This document shows, in pieces, positions 42,701-52,150 of a stretch of DNA of 64,000 bases. The stretch's first letter is position 1. Each line of letters opens with the position of its first letter. Both the position numbers and the translations under genes were made by a program. Location of the stretch: contig NC_053197.1 of NCBI RefSeq assembly GCF_905163445.1, positions 15,562,001-15,626,000 of the forward strand. Direction: 5' to 3'. A model generated the notes under the pieces. That model had not been told where the DNA came from. It saw only the letters and a list, made by a program, of their open reading frames with translations, and did not search any database. The stretch is from Pararge aegeria. Lineage: Eukaryota > Arthropoda > Insecta > Lepidoptera > Nymphalidae.

Positions 42701-43284
42701 CAGAACAGATATCTTTAAAGGCCCTCTGAGGAACAGAGGAAAGGTAAGTGTTTAAATTTAAAACTCCAAGGTTGTACACCTATCCGGTGACCTATTTGGA
42801 TTAATGTTGCTTGATCTACACTATTTCTTTAAGTATCTACAAAAATCCTCATACTTTTCTTTTATGTCAATGAATAATAATAATTATATCAAATACATAA
42901 AAATAAAGTTAGTCTTCAAAAATATTTTTTAAATAATTTCGAGTTTAAAACAGCTAACAAATAATTAAAGTTTGATATTCCCAATAAAAACACTTTAAAT
43001 TCCAAAACGTAAAGTTCAAAATCGCGTACACAAGGTCGCATATTATTGTTTTGTAAACATAACCTATTTCGTGAGTACTAACCTAAGTGGTCCAAGCATT
43101 CGTTTCTCCTCCGTTCGCATTCGCTCTCATCCATCTCGGAGGAGTCATCAGAGTCTGGTTCGTCGGCTTCCTCAGCGCTGGAGTCACGGTCCGGGCCCCT
43201 GGAAGAACCCCCAGACCTCTCCGTATCACCCCCCGACATATCCCCGTCTCCATCGCTATCACCTTCCACTTTCATCGACGGCAT
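39644..43284 (-). CDS. Brms1l: BRMS1-like / Sds3-family protein, N-terminal half (3 exons; gene continues)
   Basis: Exons join(43083-43284, 41290-41440, 39644-39737) on the minus strand encode the first ~149 residues. BRMS1, BRMS1L and Sds3 proteins are nuclear scaffold subunits of the Sin3-HDAC corepressor. The N-terminus (residues 1-50) is acidic and Ser/Gly-rich. Then come DSSEMDESECERRRNECLDH and a long predicted coiled coil with NLERQFTVLREQLYNERMKH, PLHRLQENMRVRIEVAGILK and RIENIKHKYEAEEQA. These align in order with human BRMS1L (SEMDDEDCERRRMECLDEM, NLEKQF..LYKERL, LQENM..R..VAGI, KNKYE). Phases join exactly (1, 2, 0). The typical length is ~320 residues, so about half is missing. I found no later exon in 1-39,640; they may be unrecognised or beyond the window. 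The intron contents are SINEs and LINE tails. Confidence 0.92.
39771..40190 (+). mobile_element. SINE-D interrupted by SINE-A, in BRMS1-like intron 2
   Basis: The SINE-D head CACCCTGGCGCAGCGGAGAG and CGCTGTGAAT is at 39,771-39,803. After a SINE-A it resumes near 40,055 with GTCCCGGGGTTGATTCCCGG, CAGGGTCAAATTGGGAATG, GTCTGGTCTGGTGGGC and TACCGACAAAGACGTG. Confidence 0.8.
39807..40055 (+). mobile_element. SINE-A nested in SINE-D
   Basis: Head AAGGCCGATTGGCGCAGTGC and GTGGGTTCGATTCCCACAAC. Body to GGGCTAGATGGCGATGTGTG and TTGTCGTAGTATATTTATTT, with an ATTTTATTTTATTTAG tail. It splits the SINE-D B box from its A box. Confidence 0.85.
40300..40825 (-). pseudogene. LINE (Lc) ORF2 C-terminus plus 3' end
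   Basis: The minus frame 40,508-40,822 reads DINSRLTRNGHKLVSSAYRL, RKVQGSFVGLSIRFYNMIPK, ILDLPMHKFKEFVKTHLLER and GYYTIDEFFNDKVAW. This is the conserved C-terminal tail of CR1/Jockey-like LINE polyproteins (RFYN.LP..., KT.L...YY...F). It is followed by a 3' UTR with TTCTTGCCGGCTTCTTCTTG, ACCGGTGGTAGAATCAC and AGGCCTACTTGAAATAAATG, and an AATTTTGAATTT tail. 5'-truncated. Confidence 0.75.
40826..41050 (+). mobile_element. LINE 3' end (Lb variant)
   Basis: GATTACCATGCTAAGTTTGT, GGGTTGCGTTTGGAACCCCC, GGTTATCGCCATTATCTCAC, GTAATGTACGAATCATAACC, ATGGGCCTACTTAAAAAAAG. Confidence 0.6.
41290..41440 (-). CDS. Brms1l: BRMS1-like exon 2
   Basis: Acceptor ATAATTCCAG|CTAACC; donor GTTAG|GTGAGG. 151 nt, phase 1 in, phase 2 out. 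It encodes ANLERQFTVLREQLYNERMK, HVEYQLSEVRGGRSQEYLGP and LHRLQENMRV, matching the BRMS1L coiled coil residue by residue in order. Confidence 0.94.
41605..41710 (-). mobile_element. LINE 3' end (La) with GATA tail
   Basis: GATAGATAGATTAAGTTTTT, ATTGCACAAATTATAAGAA and AAAGGCGATTGCTTTAAGCA occur in inverse orientation, within BRMS1-like intron 1. Confidence 0.55.
41862..42125 (-). mobile_element. SINE-B, near full length
   Basis: ATATCAACCCATTACCTGCC, CACTACAGGGCATGG, CTCAGGCATGCAGGTTTCCT, GAAGCAAGTGATATTTTAGT, then head GCTGGGATTCAAGCTCAGCC. In BRMS1-like intron 1. Confidence 0.85.
42195..42290 (-). mobile_element. LINE 3' end fragment (Lc)
   Basis: TTTCATTTATTTCAAGAAGG, CCTAATATAGGCACTTTC and CATCAAGTCTGTCTGTTTGT, AGTGATTCTACC. 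Confidence 0.6.
42300..43080. other. Intron 1 of the BRMS1-like gene, no further feature
   Basis: AT-rich intronic sequence with no repeat family assigned. Confidence 0.5.
43083..43284 (-). CDS. Brms1l: BRMS1-like exon 1 (start codon)
   Basis: The ATG at 43,284 has context GAAAAATGC. The reading frame MPSMKVEGDSDGDGDMSG continues to ECERRRNECLDHL. Donor TTAG|GTTAGT. 202 nt, phase 1 out. This start is preferred because it opens the only long frame ending in the conserved CERRR..ECLD motif. The acidic, low-complexity N-terminus matches the family. The exon is clearly GC-richer than its intron. Confidence 0.9.
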
Positions 43285-43450
43285 TTTTCTTCGTTGAAAG
43301 TTAAGAATTTTTAAGGTTTTAATTAACTACAAAACGTATTTACAATAAATTTGATTTCGCCCCAATTCCCTCGGATAAAACATGAAACGTCAACCTCAAC
43401 AATCAAATGTCAGCTGTCAAAACGTATCGTAACCACAGAGGAATAACCTT
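43285..43450 (-). promoter_or_regulatory. 5' UTR / core promoter region of the BRMS1-like gene (inferred)
   Basis: This is the sequence directly upstream of the start codon. No TATA box is obvious on the minus strand. A transcription start cannot be placed from sequence alone. Confidence 0.35.
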
Positions 43451-43459
43451 AATTACACC

Positions 43460-44820
43460 TTTAGTCGAATAAAAAAATCAATCATGGTTCATGGATTTCA
43501 TGGCATAGCAAATTACAGAAAACTTATATCTTTATCAGTAAGCTTCTGTTAGTATTTCTGTTTAAACGTTAGGCCACAAAAATAATTTTCAGGCCAACTC
43601 ACAAGCAACTAGAGTTAAAAAAATAGTAGCAGTTATTTTTAACTGACTTCAAAAAGGGGGAGGTTCTCAATTCGTTGGAATATTTTTTAACAGATAGTAT
43701 TTATTATTTAACTTTTACTTAAAAATACATAAAATATGGATGTAATAAATCTAACTCAAACACTCTTTTAGAGTGTAGTATTCTCATTGGTTGCACAACT
43801 GACTGTTAATTTATCAATCAACCATGGCTCGAATTTAAGCACCGCAGTCGCCATGTCGACAAATGACAGTTGAGTGTTGGCGCTTCTTTTTTTTTCTTGT
43901 CCTGTAGGGCAAAGGCAATTAACAGTTTACGCTTAAATTTGACATTTCTTTGTGAATTTTTTATTTTAGTTGTCTATGTCACAGGCTTCCCCACTAGCGG
44001 AGTTTGTAGAGGGAACTTATATAAACTTATAAAGGTACAAGGTGTACCCGCGGTTTTCCCCGCACTGACTTTATGGGCAACCGCTGGGTTCCCACAGTTA
44101 TAGCCCGAATCATCATCATCATTACACTGCAACTTTTAGAAGCCAAACTAATGTACCGAGTAATAGCTCAGCCAGGTGATACGACGCGTAGGTTATAAAA
44201 GTTTTTATGGTATCGTTAGTAACATTAATACATAATTTAAGACGTAAACGCCCTTGTTAATAGTCAGTTTAAAAAACTAATTCTAAAACCAGTGCAGTAA
44301 TTTAAAATTGTATGGTACCTACCTAGTACCTATTCGTATCTCTACTTTTAAGCAATGGCGTTATACTCGTTATTTTATGTTCATAAAGCAACAAGAAAGC
44401 TATTTTATTAATTGGTCAAATACCGGCACCACGTTTTAACCATTTTCATGCGATTTCGGTGCAAGTTGACGCATTCTTTACGATTTTTATATATTTCATT
44501 GTAGACTTATACTTCTATAAATAGATATACACTATGATAAAGATAAATTATTAAGGAAGCCAATGCCGTTTACAGAATCATGAAAGGTGGGATGGATATT
44601 TTTTTATACGCATTTCCCCAATAAGTGTCGTAAATGTAAGATTTTTAAAAAAAGAACGGCTTCCAAATTTGAACTGTTTGAAATTGACATTTAGATTTTT
44701 GAGGATGGATGGCGCGCTTCAGAGGTTAAATGAAAAGGGGTTTTTTACTACACAGCGCGATAATATATTTACTTATTAATAGGTATTCCAGCAATGCTTT
44801 TAATTATATAGATCAAGACT
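43460..44820. other. Intergenic, no gene recognised
   Basis: AT-rich. GTACCCGCGGTTTTCCCCGC (~44,047) looks like an inverted Helitron hairpin similar to H5 but lacks a clear CTAG end. An (ATC)4 run at 44,111 may be a SINE tail relic. Confidence 0.4.
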
Positions 44821-44834
44821 TTCATTCCTATTTC

Positions 44835-45269
44835 TATGGAGGGTAGAGGTAAGGAGAGTCATCTTATATGGGAGGAAAGTTGAAAAAGTGTCCAGTTATT
44901 GCGCTAAATAACAGTTCAAAAATCCTCCACAATGGCGCTGGTGGATGCACAGGGTATGGTATGAATGTAGCAATCGTAGATGAATTGAAGTATGCCGAGT
45001 TAAAAAATTTAATGTCATTATCGACTAAAGTAGTTAATTATTGAGAATTTCAACAACTTACGTTGTACAAAATATTGTGGTAAATATAACCTTACTTCCT
45101 TGTATCTCCATACTTCCTTGTTTATTTTCAAGCCTACTCTAACAATATTTATATTTGGCGCTTCTTTTAAGAGTTACCCTGATGCAAATGTGGCGCCATC
45201 CTAATTTAATACATTTTGACGACACTTTTTCATATACACAGATGACTCTCCTTACCTCTACCCTCCATA
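44835..45269. mobile_element. MITE M2 (435 bp) with ~29-bp TIRs and 8-bp TSD
   Basis: TATGGAGGGTAGAGGTAAGG..AGTCATC at 44,835 is the exact inverse of the end at 45,241-45,269. Flanking CCTATTTC occurs at 44,827-44,834 and 45,270-45,277. The interior is AT-rich and has no transposase. 8-bp TSDs fit hAT or other 8-bp-TSD superfamilies; the TIR differs from M1. Confidence 0.9.
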
Positions 45270-45279
45270 CCTATTTCTT

Positions 45280-47200
45280 ACTGTGCTTTTAATACTTGAC
45301 GTTGGCCTTTCATAGAAATTTCCAAAGTCAACTGTCTTGTTCTTCACAGATCCTGCGCTTTACAACCACCTATTAACCTGCGATTTTCAGTGTACACCAT
45401 TCGAGCACCTTAGCGCTCTTTACATAGAAAAACAAATGTTCGGACCCCAATGTCCATCGGTCCTCTAAACAAGTAATTACAGAATTAATTTTTGCTTTTG
45501 TTTGAGCAGAAAATAAAACAAACTTTTTATCTGATATTAAATTTAATAGGTACTCTATTATTTACATTAAATTGTTCACTATTAACATGGTATTTATAAT
45601 ATTTTATCATTCACTTGTCAATATATTTTATGTACAGGATTATGTATAAATTATATAATAATATCAATAATCTGAACTTTTGACAAATCCCACATACAAA
45701 TTAAGGCTGACGAAGAGAGCACTTGAGAATTGTTCATTGCATTAATACTGCAAGTATTTATAATGCAAGTTTCAAGTACCTACTTCTTCACCAGCATGTT
45801 GAACTTATTAAATACACAGAATGACGCGAGGCAAGACTGTAACTTTCGTTATATTATTACTGTAGTTGATGATGCGTCTACACGTTATTCCAACTGCTGA
45901 CGCAGTATAAAGAAGATTTGAATTTGAAAGGACAAGGACTTATTCCAGCAGTTAAGGTTGTACTTTAATGAAATATCCCAAAAGGATGAAACGGGACTGT
46001 GAAAGGTTGGCTGAAATATCCGTAACTTTTAAACTTTAATACACAATGGTAGTCTTTCAATAAAACCCTTTTCAGGTATTTTTGGCGAAATAACATATAC
46101 TATGGACTACATTTCGCGTAGGTATCGTAATTATCTGAATAGTAATGTATTTTTGGGAAACCAGATATTATGCTAGTGTCAGATATTATATTACACTGTC
46201 AAGTTGACTACGGCTGTTGCTTGTCAAACTCACAGTTTTGTACTTAATGAGAGGCAAAGCGCGATCCGCAACTACAATAGTAAAACGAAAATTGCACCCT
46301 TCCTCCACAGACAAAAACTAGTTGACACAATAGCACCTCCACAGGCTACACATTATAACAATCGGTACTCAAACAACTTACACAATACAAAATATTTGTC
46401 TTTCGATCAATATTAAAAAACGTTTACAACACGATACTTCAAAATCAGCACACTATATTTTAAGAAATTTAACTTAGGTTTATAAAGTACATAATATAAA
46501 ATATTATTAAGTATTTTAATTTAATAAAAATTGTGATTATTAAAAATGTATAACGTAAGTGATACCACGGTTTAATTGTGTGGTAATTTCAATTTATTTG
46601 GCACTAAAACATTTGGAATGCACAATTCTATCTACTTACATACAAGGTTAATGTAAAGAGACTAATTTTAAATGCATGCTTGATGCTTACTTCACAATTG
46701 CATTTGAAATATTTTATTGGTTCAATCTCCATCGTAGTTTTAGGTGCGTCATTATAACTTGGCAACACTATCGGGACAGTAATCACAAACAGTTATGATT
46801 TTCCCCTTTTATTGTTATTTCCATTACAAAAGTGCTTTTTGGAGTTAAAAAATAGTTTATCTCTAAGTTTTCCAAAGAAAAGAGGTGTTGCCAAGTTACA
46901 AAAAGAATTTGTTACATAATGGAGTTTTTTCCCTCAGAAGCGGTAAATTTGAATGTTGATAAAAGACGCTATTGATCTAAAAGTACATTAAAAATGGTAA
47001 ATTTGACAAAAAGGAGATTTTTTATTTGGCAAATACGTTTCCTTTTTTATATAGGAATATTATAAAAATTACAGTAAAGCCATTTTCATAGGGTAGTTTT
47101 GACATTTATGATGTTAATATTTGTTACAGTGGTAGTGTATGTGGCAATCCAGTTTTATAAATTTCAATGACTTAAACAACGATGTAGGAATTTTTTTGCT
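45280..47200. other. Intergenic, no feature recognised
   Basis: AT-rich; the open frame at 46,204-46,416 has no domain and poor coding character. Confidence 0.45.
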
Positions 47201-47229
47201 AGGCTCGAAAATATATTAGCCAATCAATT

Positions 47230-48560
47230 AGAACAACACCACGTTGCGTATGTGTCATGATAGCTCCAGCTGCTTCTGTAGCCTTAGTACAAGGTGGTTC
47301 CCTCGCAATCGATTGGTCATTTTCGCATATCAAACTACATATCGGTATGCCACTCGTTTTAGAGTCGCAAATCCTGTACTTCTGATATTTATGATGCAAA
47401 AGTTCTGCCAAAAACCCTAGATGATAAATTCTAGTCAAATGTGAGCTTTAGTAACTGTTAACAAGTTCGATATTTCGACAATCGACATCGATATCTCAAT
47501 TGCGGGCGAGCGAATCTCGTACTAATGCTGTACTACTCAGTAGTGCATAAAAATGCTATGAGCGAGATAATCACACTATTTTTTCGAGTTTAAAATCTAA
47601 AGTTTCAGAAATAAGGCTTGAATTGCATTGGTGCTTACAATTGTTTTTAAACAGCCGTTAGATTACTCCTTCCTCCGCCAGCGAACATAGACGATGTAAC
47701 ATATAAATGGTATTGTACCCCATTTGAATTAAAATAAAATTTCCTAACTTAACATTGTTTACGAAGGGAAAAAAATATTAGATGTTTTTGATTTTTTTGT
47801 GAAAGCTTACAATAATAACTTTCCAAAAAATTATAGTAATGAAGGGGCAGCATATACATACTTATAATCAGTACCCTAAGTACAAGTTTTGCTCGCTTGC
47901 AATCGAGCGGGGGTTTTCGTATATCAAACTCTGTATAGTCAAAGTAACATGGACCTAATGTCACTTGTTTTAGAGTCGCAAATATTGAAATTCTAATTTT
48001 TTCGTTTTACAAACGTTCTATTTAAAGCCCGAGCTCAAGAATTGTATGCAAATTTGAGCTTTAATACAATGCAGGTAGGGACAATTTTACTCCGATGTTC
48101 AAGTTTTTCCATACTCGAAAACGACTCCTCAATTGCGAGCGCACAAATCTTGTACTAAGCTTACAGTATTGCCAAAATAAGATTTGATTGCAATCTTGTT
48201 TTGAATGTATAGAAACACTGAAATGAACAGTCGAAGTAAAATGGACGTAACAGTCCTTGTTTTAAACTAGTAAATTCTGATTGTTGTATTACAAACCGGA
48301 GCAGTGCAGATGAATATGTATTAGGTCTACATTACTCTGATGTTCAGCCTTCGATACTCAAAAACGACGTCGACTTCGTGTAACAGCAGAGGAAAAATTG
48401 AACTTATGTAAACTGCTTAAGCCCTTAAAATCTACGGGAGCTGATTGTGGATCGATAATAAAATAAACAAAGAATTTGCGACTCTCAAATAAGTGTATAC
48501 ATTTTGCTATTTAGAACCGAAAGCGATTCCATTATTGTGAGCGTGCAAACTTATGAAATG
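47230..48560 (-). repeat. Set of diverged direct repeats
   Basis: Segments with TTTTAGAGTCGCAAAT (47,358; 47,970), CAATTGCGGGCGAGCGAATC (47,497) versus CAATTGCGAGCGCACAAATC (48,131), and TCGATACTCAAAAACGAC (~48,352) versus CCATACTCGAAAACGAC (~48,109) recur in the same order. They imply three or four old copies of a ~350-600 bp unit. No coding or known family. Confidence 0.5.
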
Positions 48561-49164
48561 TCAAAATATACCTATTAAGATGGCTATACTTTAGATATGT
48601 AGTATTTTATTCACGGTATCCGTAGTCAGATCGGGATTTTTAAATATAGCTTCATCTACTCGCTATATAATAACTGCTTTTTATATTATTTTGTTTCTTT
48701 TATATCAATTAGAACTTCTACCGCCGATTAAGTCGGAGAGCTGGTGGGATTTTTTAACATAGAACTTGGTAAAATATTGGAATATTTTTAATGGTTTCAG
48801 TTGTCTTGCCGTGACCTAAGTCTATATGACATTCAAATTAATTCACACTCGTATATTTAATATTAGTTGTTTTGCTATGAATGAGAAGAAATCAGAATTC
48901 AGTAAGTAATAAATTCAGTAATTTTGTAAGAAAACTTCATTGCAAGTTTCATTTCCTTTTTTTTAACTGCGCTTGACTGCACAGTGACAGCAGGATGATC
49001 GGAATACACACACAGGACAACACTCTCGAAATTAGCATTCACCTTATCCATCAATGAAATGACATTTTCCGCTATAAAATCTGTGTTTCGTGCAGTTTAC
49101 ACATGAAATAGGTGTTAAATTAAACATAACAAAATATGTTTAGTCCACAGTTACCTAACAATTA

Positions 49165-49355
49165 TTCATTGTAAAGTCAACATCTCCTGAGGATGCTCCG
49201 GTTTCGAAGCGAAACGTGCATAGAGGGTACATTGCCGAAGATCTGTTTGGTGTGTGGTATAAGGATTGAAGAAATTATAAATTACACGATTCAGATTCTC
49301 CTGCTTTTCGTGGACTATAGCAAATTAAGCTTAATTTTCATTATGTTTAGCGCAT
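49165..49355 (+). repeat. Foldback repeat FB, single arm
   Basis: TTCATTGTAAAGTCAACATC, TCCTGAGGATGCTCCGGTTT, CGAAGCGAAACGTGCATAG, GAAGATCTGTTTGGTGTG, TTACACGATTCAGATTCTCC and GCTTAATTTTCATTATG. One of the best-preserved arms. Confidence 0.7.
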
Positions 49356-49359
49356 AGTT

Positions 49360-50865
49360 GCGATGCAGAGGATAAAGTTTCAGATAATTCAGGGACTGTG
49401 TAATCAAAACACAAACTTAAATCCAGGAGAGCCCTCTTCAATATTTCCCACCAGCTATTGGACTAATTCTTCTTAAGAAACCCACGACAAGGCCTAGCTA
49501 ATGGAGAAATTTTGGAAATATCCCTATTTTTATAACTACTGTAAAAAGTTTTGGCAATTATAGAATATTTTATTGTTTTAATTCTTTCGTAGTTATTAAA
49601 TAGTTCTCTTAAGTAGGTACCTATTATAACTATAAGTTGTAAATTATATTAATTCCGTTCATTTTATTGTTAGTGTTTTAATGTACCATAATAATATAAA
49701 TACACAATAAAATATCGATAATTATATGAAAAAAACACGCCCGTAGCCAGAATAGATAAAGGGGGAGTATGAACATCTCAAGGACATATTTTTAAATCCG
49801 ATATCTATTATTCTTACTATAATAATATAATAGTAATAACATGTTTTTATAATTACTATTTAATGTATAGTCTTGTTTTCACAGCTTTTTTCCTGACGAA
49901 TATATTGTAATGTGAATATGAAATCATAAGTACACAGGTACAATGAACTTTTTTCTAGCTACGGTCTTCAAGAAAAAGGTTTAGTAGGAAAAAGATTACT
50001 ATATCATTTAATTTACATTTTTGCAGTTTCATTTAATAATTGATTATTAAATAACTTGATATTCGATTTAAAAACTGATTTGTAAATTATTTATTATATT
50101 TTGTAACAATTGTAAAATTCATGGTGTAATAATTCAAATTTACTAAATTCAAATCTTTAACTTATTGTACGATTTTTTTTAATAATTTATAAGTAATATA
50201 AAATGTTGTCATAATTAATAACTTGTTATAAGATTCATTATTAATTTGAATATTTTGATAAAATTCTTTAGAATAATTATTATTCTTCAAAAGTTAAGTA
50301 CATGAGTATATTGCGTTCATTTAACTGAGATTACATTTATTATTTATGAGAAAGTAACTAAAAGAATTTTCAGTAATTTATATGCTTTGTATAGTAATAA
50401 ATAATATTGTACCTACTTGTAACATTGGCGAAAGAAATAAGTATAATCCATATTTTATTGATATTAGCTGCGTTTTTTGATAAAAGCTACTTTAAAAAAA
50501 CATGAAAACAGTTTATTGTAGCAAAACATCCTATTTTTTTCGATAACATCATGAAAATAATAAATTTGTTACCAATAGTAAAAACTTATGATATCAATAA
50601 ACACAAATAATTTTATTAAGTAAGTACAATAAAATAATATTGATAACTATTTTTATAGTAATATGCACGATTTAGAATACATCAGTTCAATAATATTGCA
50701 TGTAGTTTGGAACGTAAAGTTATAATTTATTGTAATATAACTATTAGCACATATTCAAAGTGTTCGTTTTCTTATTGCCCAAGTGATTTGAGGTTTCTAT
50801 GAGAAAGATTACTGTTAAAGTAGTTTCCGCTAGAATGTGCTATGTTCACACAAAATACAATAAGT
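49360..50865. other. Very AT-rich intergenic stretch, no feature recognised
   Basis: Long runs of A/T with no frame of note. Confidence 0.5.
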
Positions 50866-50870
50866 ACAAA

Positions 50871-51340
50871 CAGTGGCATGCATATAGGGTACGCATAGGG
50901 TATGCAGACGATATAAAATGAGTTATATTAATAAAAATAAAATAAATAAATATACTGCGACATTACACACACCGCCATCTAGCCCCAAAGTAAGCGTAGC
51001 TTGTGTTATGGGTACTAAGATAGCTGTTGAATATTTCTATGAATATTTTATCAGAATTACTTATAATATACAGATAAACACCCAGACACTGAAAAATATT
51101 AATGTTCATCACACAATCATTTTCCAGTTGTGGGAATCAAACCCACGGCCACGACTCACAAAGCAGGTTCGCTGCCACTGCGCCAGTCGGCCGGATATAT
51201 TAATCCAGTAAGAGTTATAAAAAGCCTATTAAAACTCTAACAAAGCCTATACTTAAGTTTTTTATAACACGTACTGAGATTTTTATAATTTTATATAATC
51301 TGCATACCCTGTGAATGCCCTCTCCTCTATGCACGCCACT
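50871..51340. mobile_element. hAT-like MITE M1 interrupted by SINE-A
   Basis: CAGTGGCATGCATATAGGGT, GGGTATGCAGACGATATAAA at the left and CTGCATACCCTGTG, CTCTATGCACGCCACT at the right. The SINE-A lies between 50,938 and 51,193. TSD no longer visible. Confidence 0.75.
50938..51193 (-). mobile_element. SINE-A nested in MITE M1
   Basis: Inverse SINE-A: AATAAATATACTGCGACATT, CGCCATCTAGCCCCAAAGTA, AGCGTAGCTTGTGTTATGGG, TTTTCCAGTTGTGGGAATCA, ACTGCGCCAGTCGGCC. Confidence 0.85.
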
Positions 51341-51874
51341 TTTAAAATAATATTTATGCTATTCCAATTTTAAAATAATTCTGTCAACAATAATAAAAGT
51401 CCAGTGCACGATAAGAGTTAATTTCTAGTTTAATTTACATTATGTATAAAATAATACATTTGTGAATATTGCTTTTGTCAGTGAACAAATACGTAGCACG
51501 CCCAGTGCTTAAAGTTTCAAAGAATCTTTCCCATTGAAACAATTACTCAACTATAAAAGTAATTATCATGCAACAGAAGTGCGCCTACAACCGGCGTCAT
51601 AATAATCACCATTAAAATTTGAGAACACATCACTAAATTCTATATTCATCACTACGGCTCCACGATTACGATCATTACCACTGCCCCAACGATTTCTCCC
51701 ATCGAAATTCCGTATTAAATCAATGAAACTATAGTCTCTCTCAACATTGCAAGCGTCTATAAAGTAAAATAGCAAATGTAAAACCATTTGCGTGAACATT
51801 TCGAAGAGTAACATTAGTTTCGCGAGCGTTTCCGACGTGCTGTAACTCTTTTTGCGTATCACATCACATCTAAC

Positions 51875-51880
51875 TTTATT
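51875..51880 (-). terminator. Candidate polyadenylation signal of the stardust-like gene
   Basis: AATAAA on the minus strand, about 90 nt after the stop codon, would give a very short 3' UTR. Other AATAAA motifs lie further downstream, so this is only the nearest candidate. Confidence 0.35.
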
Positions 51881-51967
51881 TATCACGTTACATTGAAGGT
51901 TTTGTTGGTGAGTTTGAACTCGGTTCAGTCTCTGAGCTGCGGTGGATGCAGCTGTGGGGGGTTCCCG

Positions 51968-52150
51968 CTAGGTCTGCTTGAGCCAGTGCGCGGGGACCCA
52001 CTGCGGTTCGCGCTCCAAGCTGTTGATTTCGTTCAAGAGTTGGTGGTACGCTCGCTGTGTGTCGTTGTTTATGATGATCATGTCGAAAAGGTGGCCCCAT
52101 CGCAACTCCATATCCCTCGCTGTCGCTATTATCTCTTTCAGCTCCTCTTC
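51968..52150 (-). CDS. sdt: sdt last exon (GK C-terminus, stop)
   Basis: Acceptor TTCAACAG|GAAGAGG. 61 codons ending TAG at 51,968-51,970. It encodes EEELKEIIATARDMELRWGH, LFDMIIINNDTQRAYHQLLN and EREPQWVPAHWLKQT. The C-terminal QWVP..WL motif is a signature of PALS1-type MAGUKs. Confidence 0.96.
   Translation of the reverse strand, partial: EEELKEIIATARDMELRWGHLFDMIIINNDTQRAYHQLLNEINSLEREPQWVPAHWLKQT

Noticed and set aside
46204..46416. 70-codon plus frame between the two genes
   Set aside because: Asn/Gln/His/Tyr-rich translation typical of chance frames in AT-rich DNA; no supporting feature.
51566..51886. 106-codon minus-strand frame just downstream of the sdt stop
   Set aside because: It lies in the AT-rich 3' flank, has no domain and no homology I can recognise. 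The sdt exon ends cleanly at TAG (51,968) with the family's C-terminal motif.
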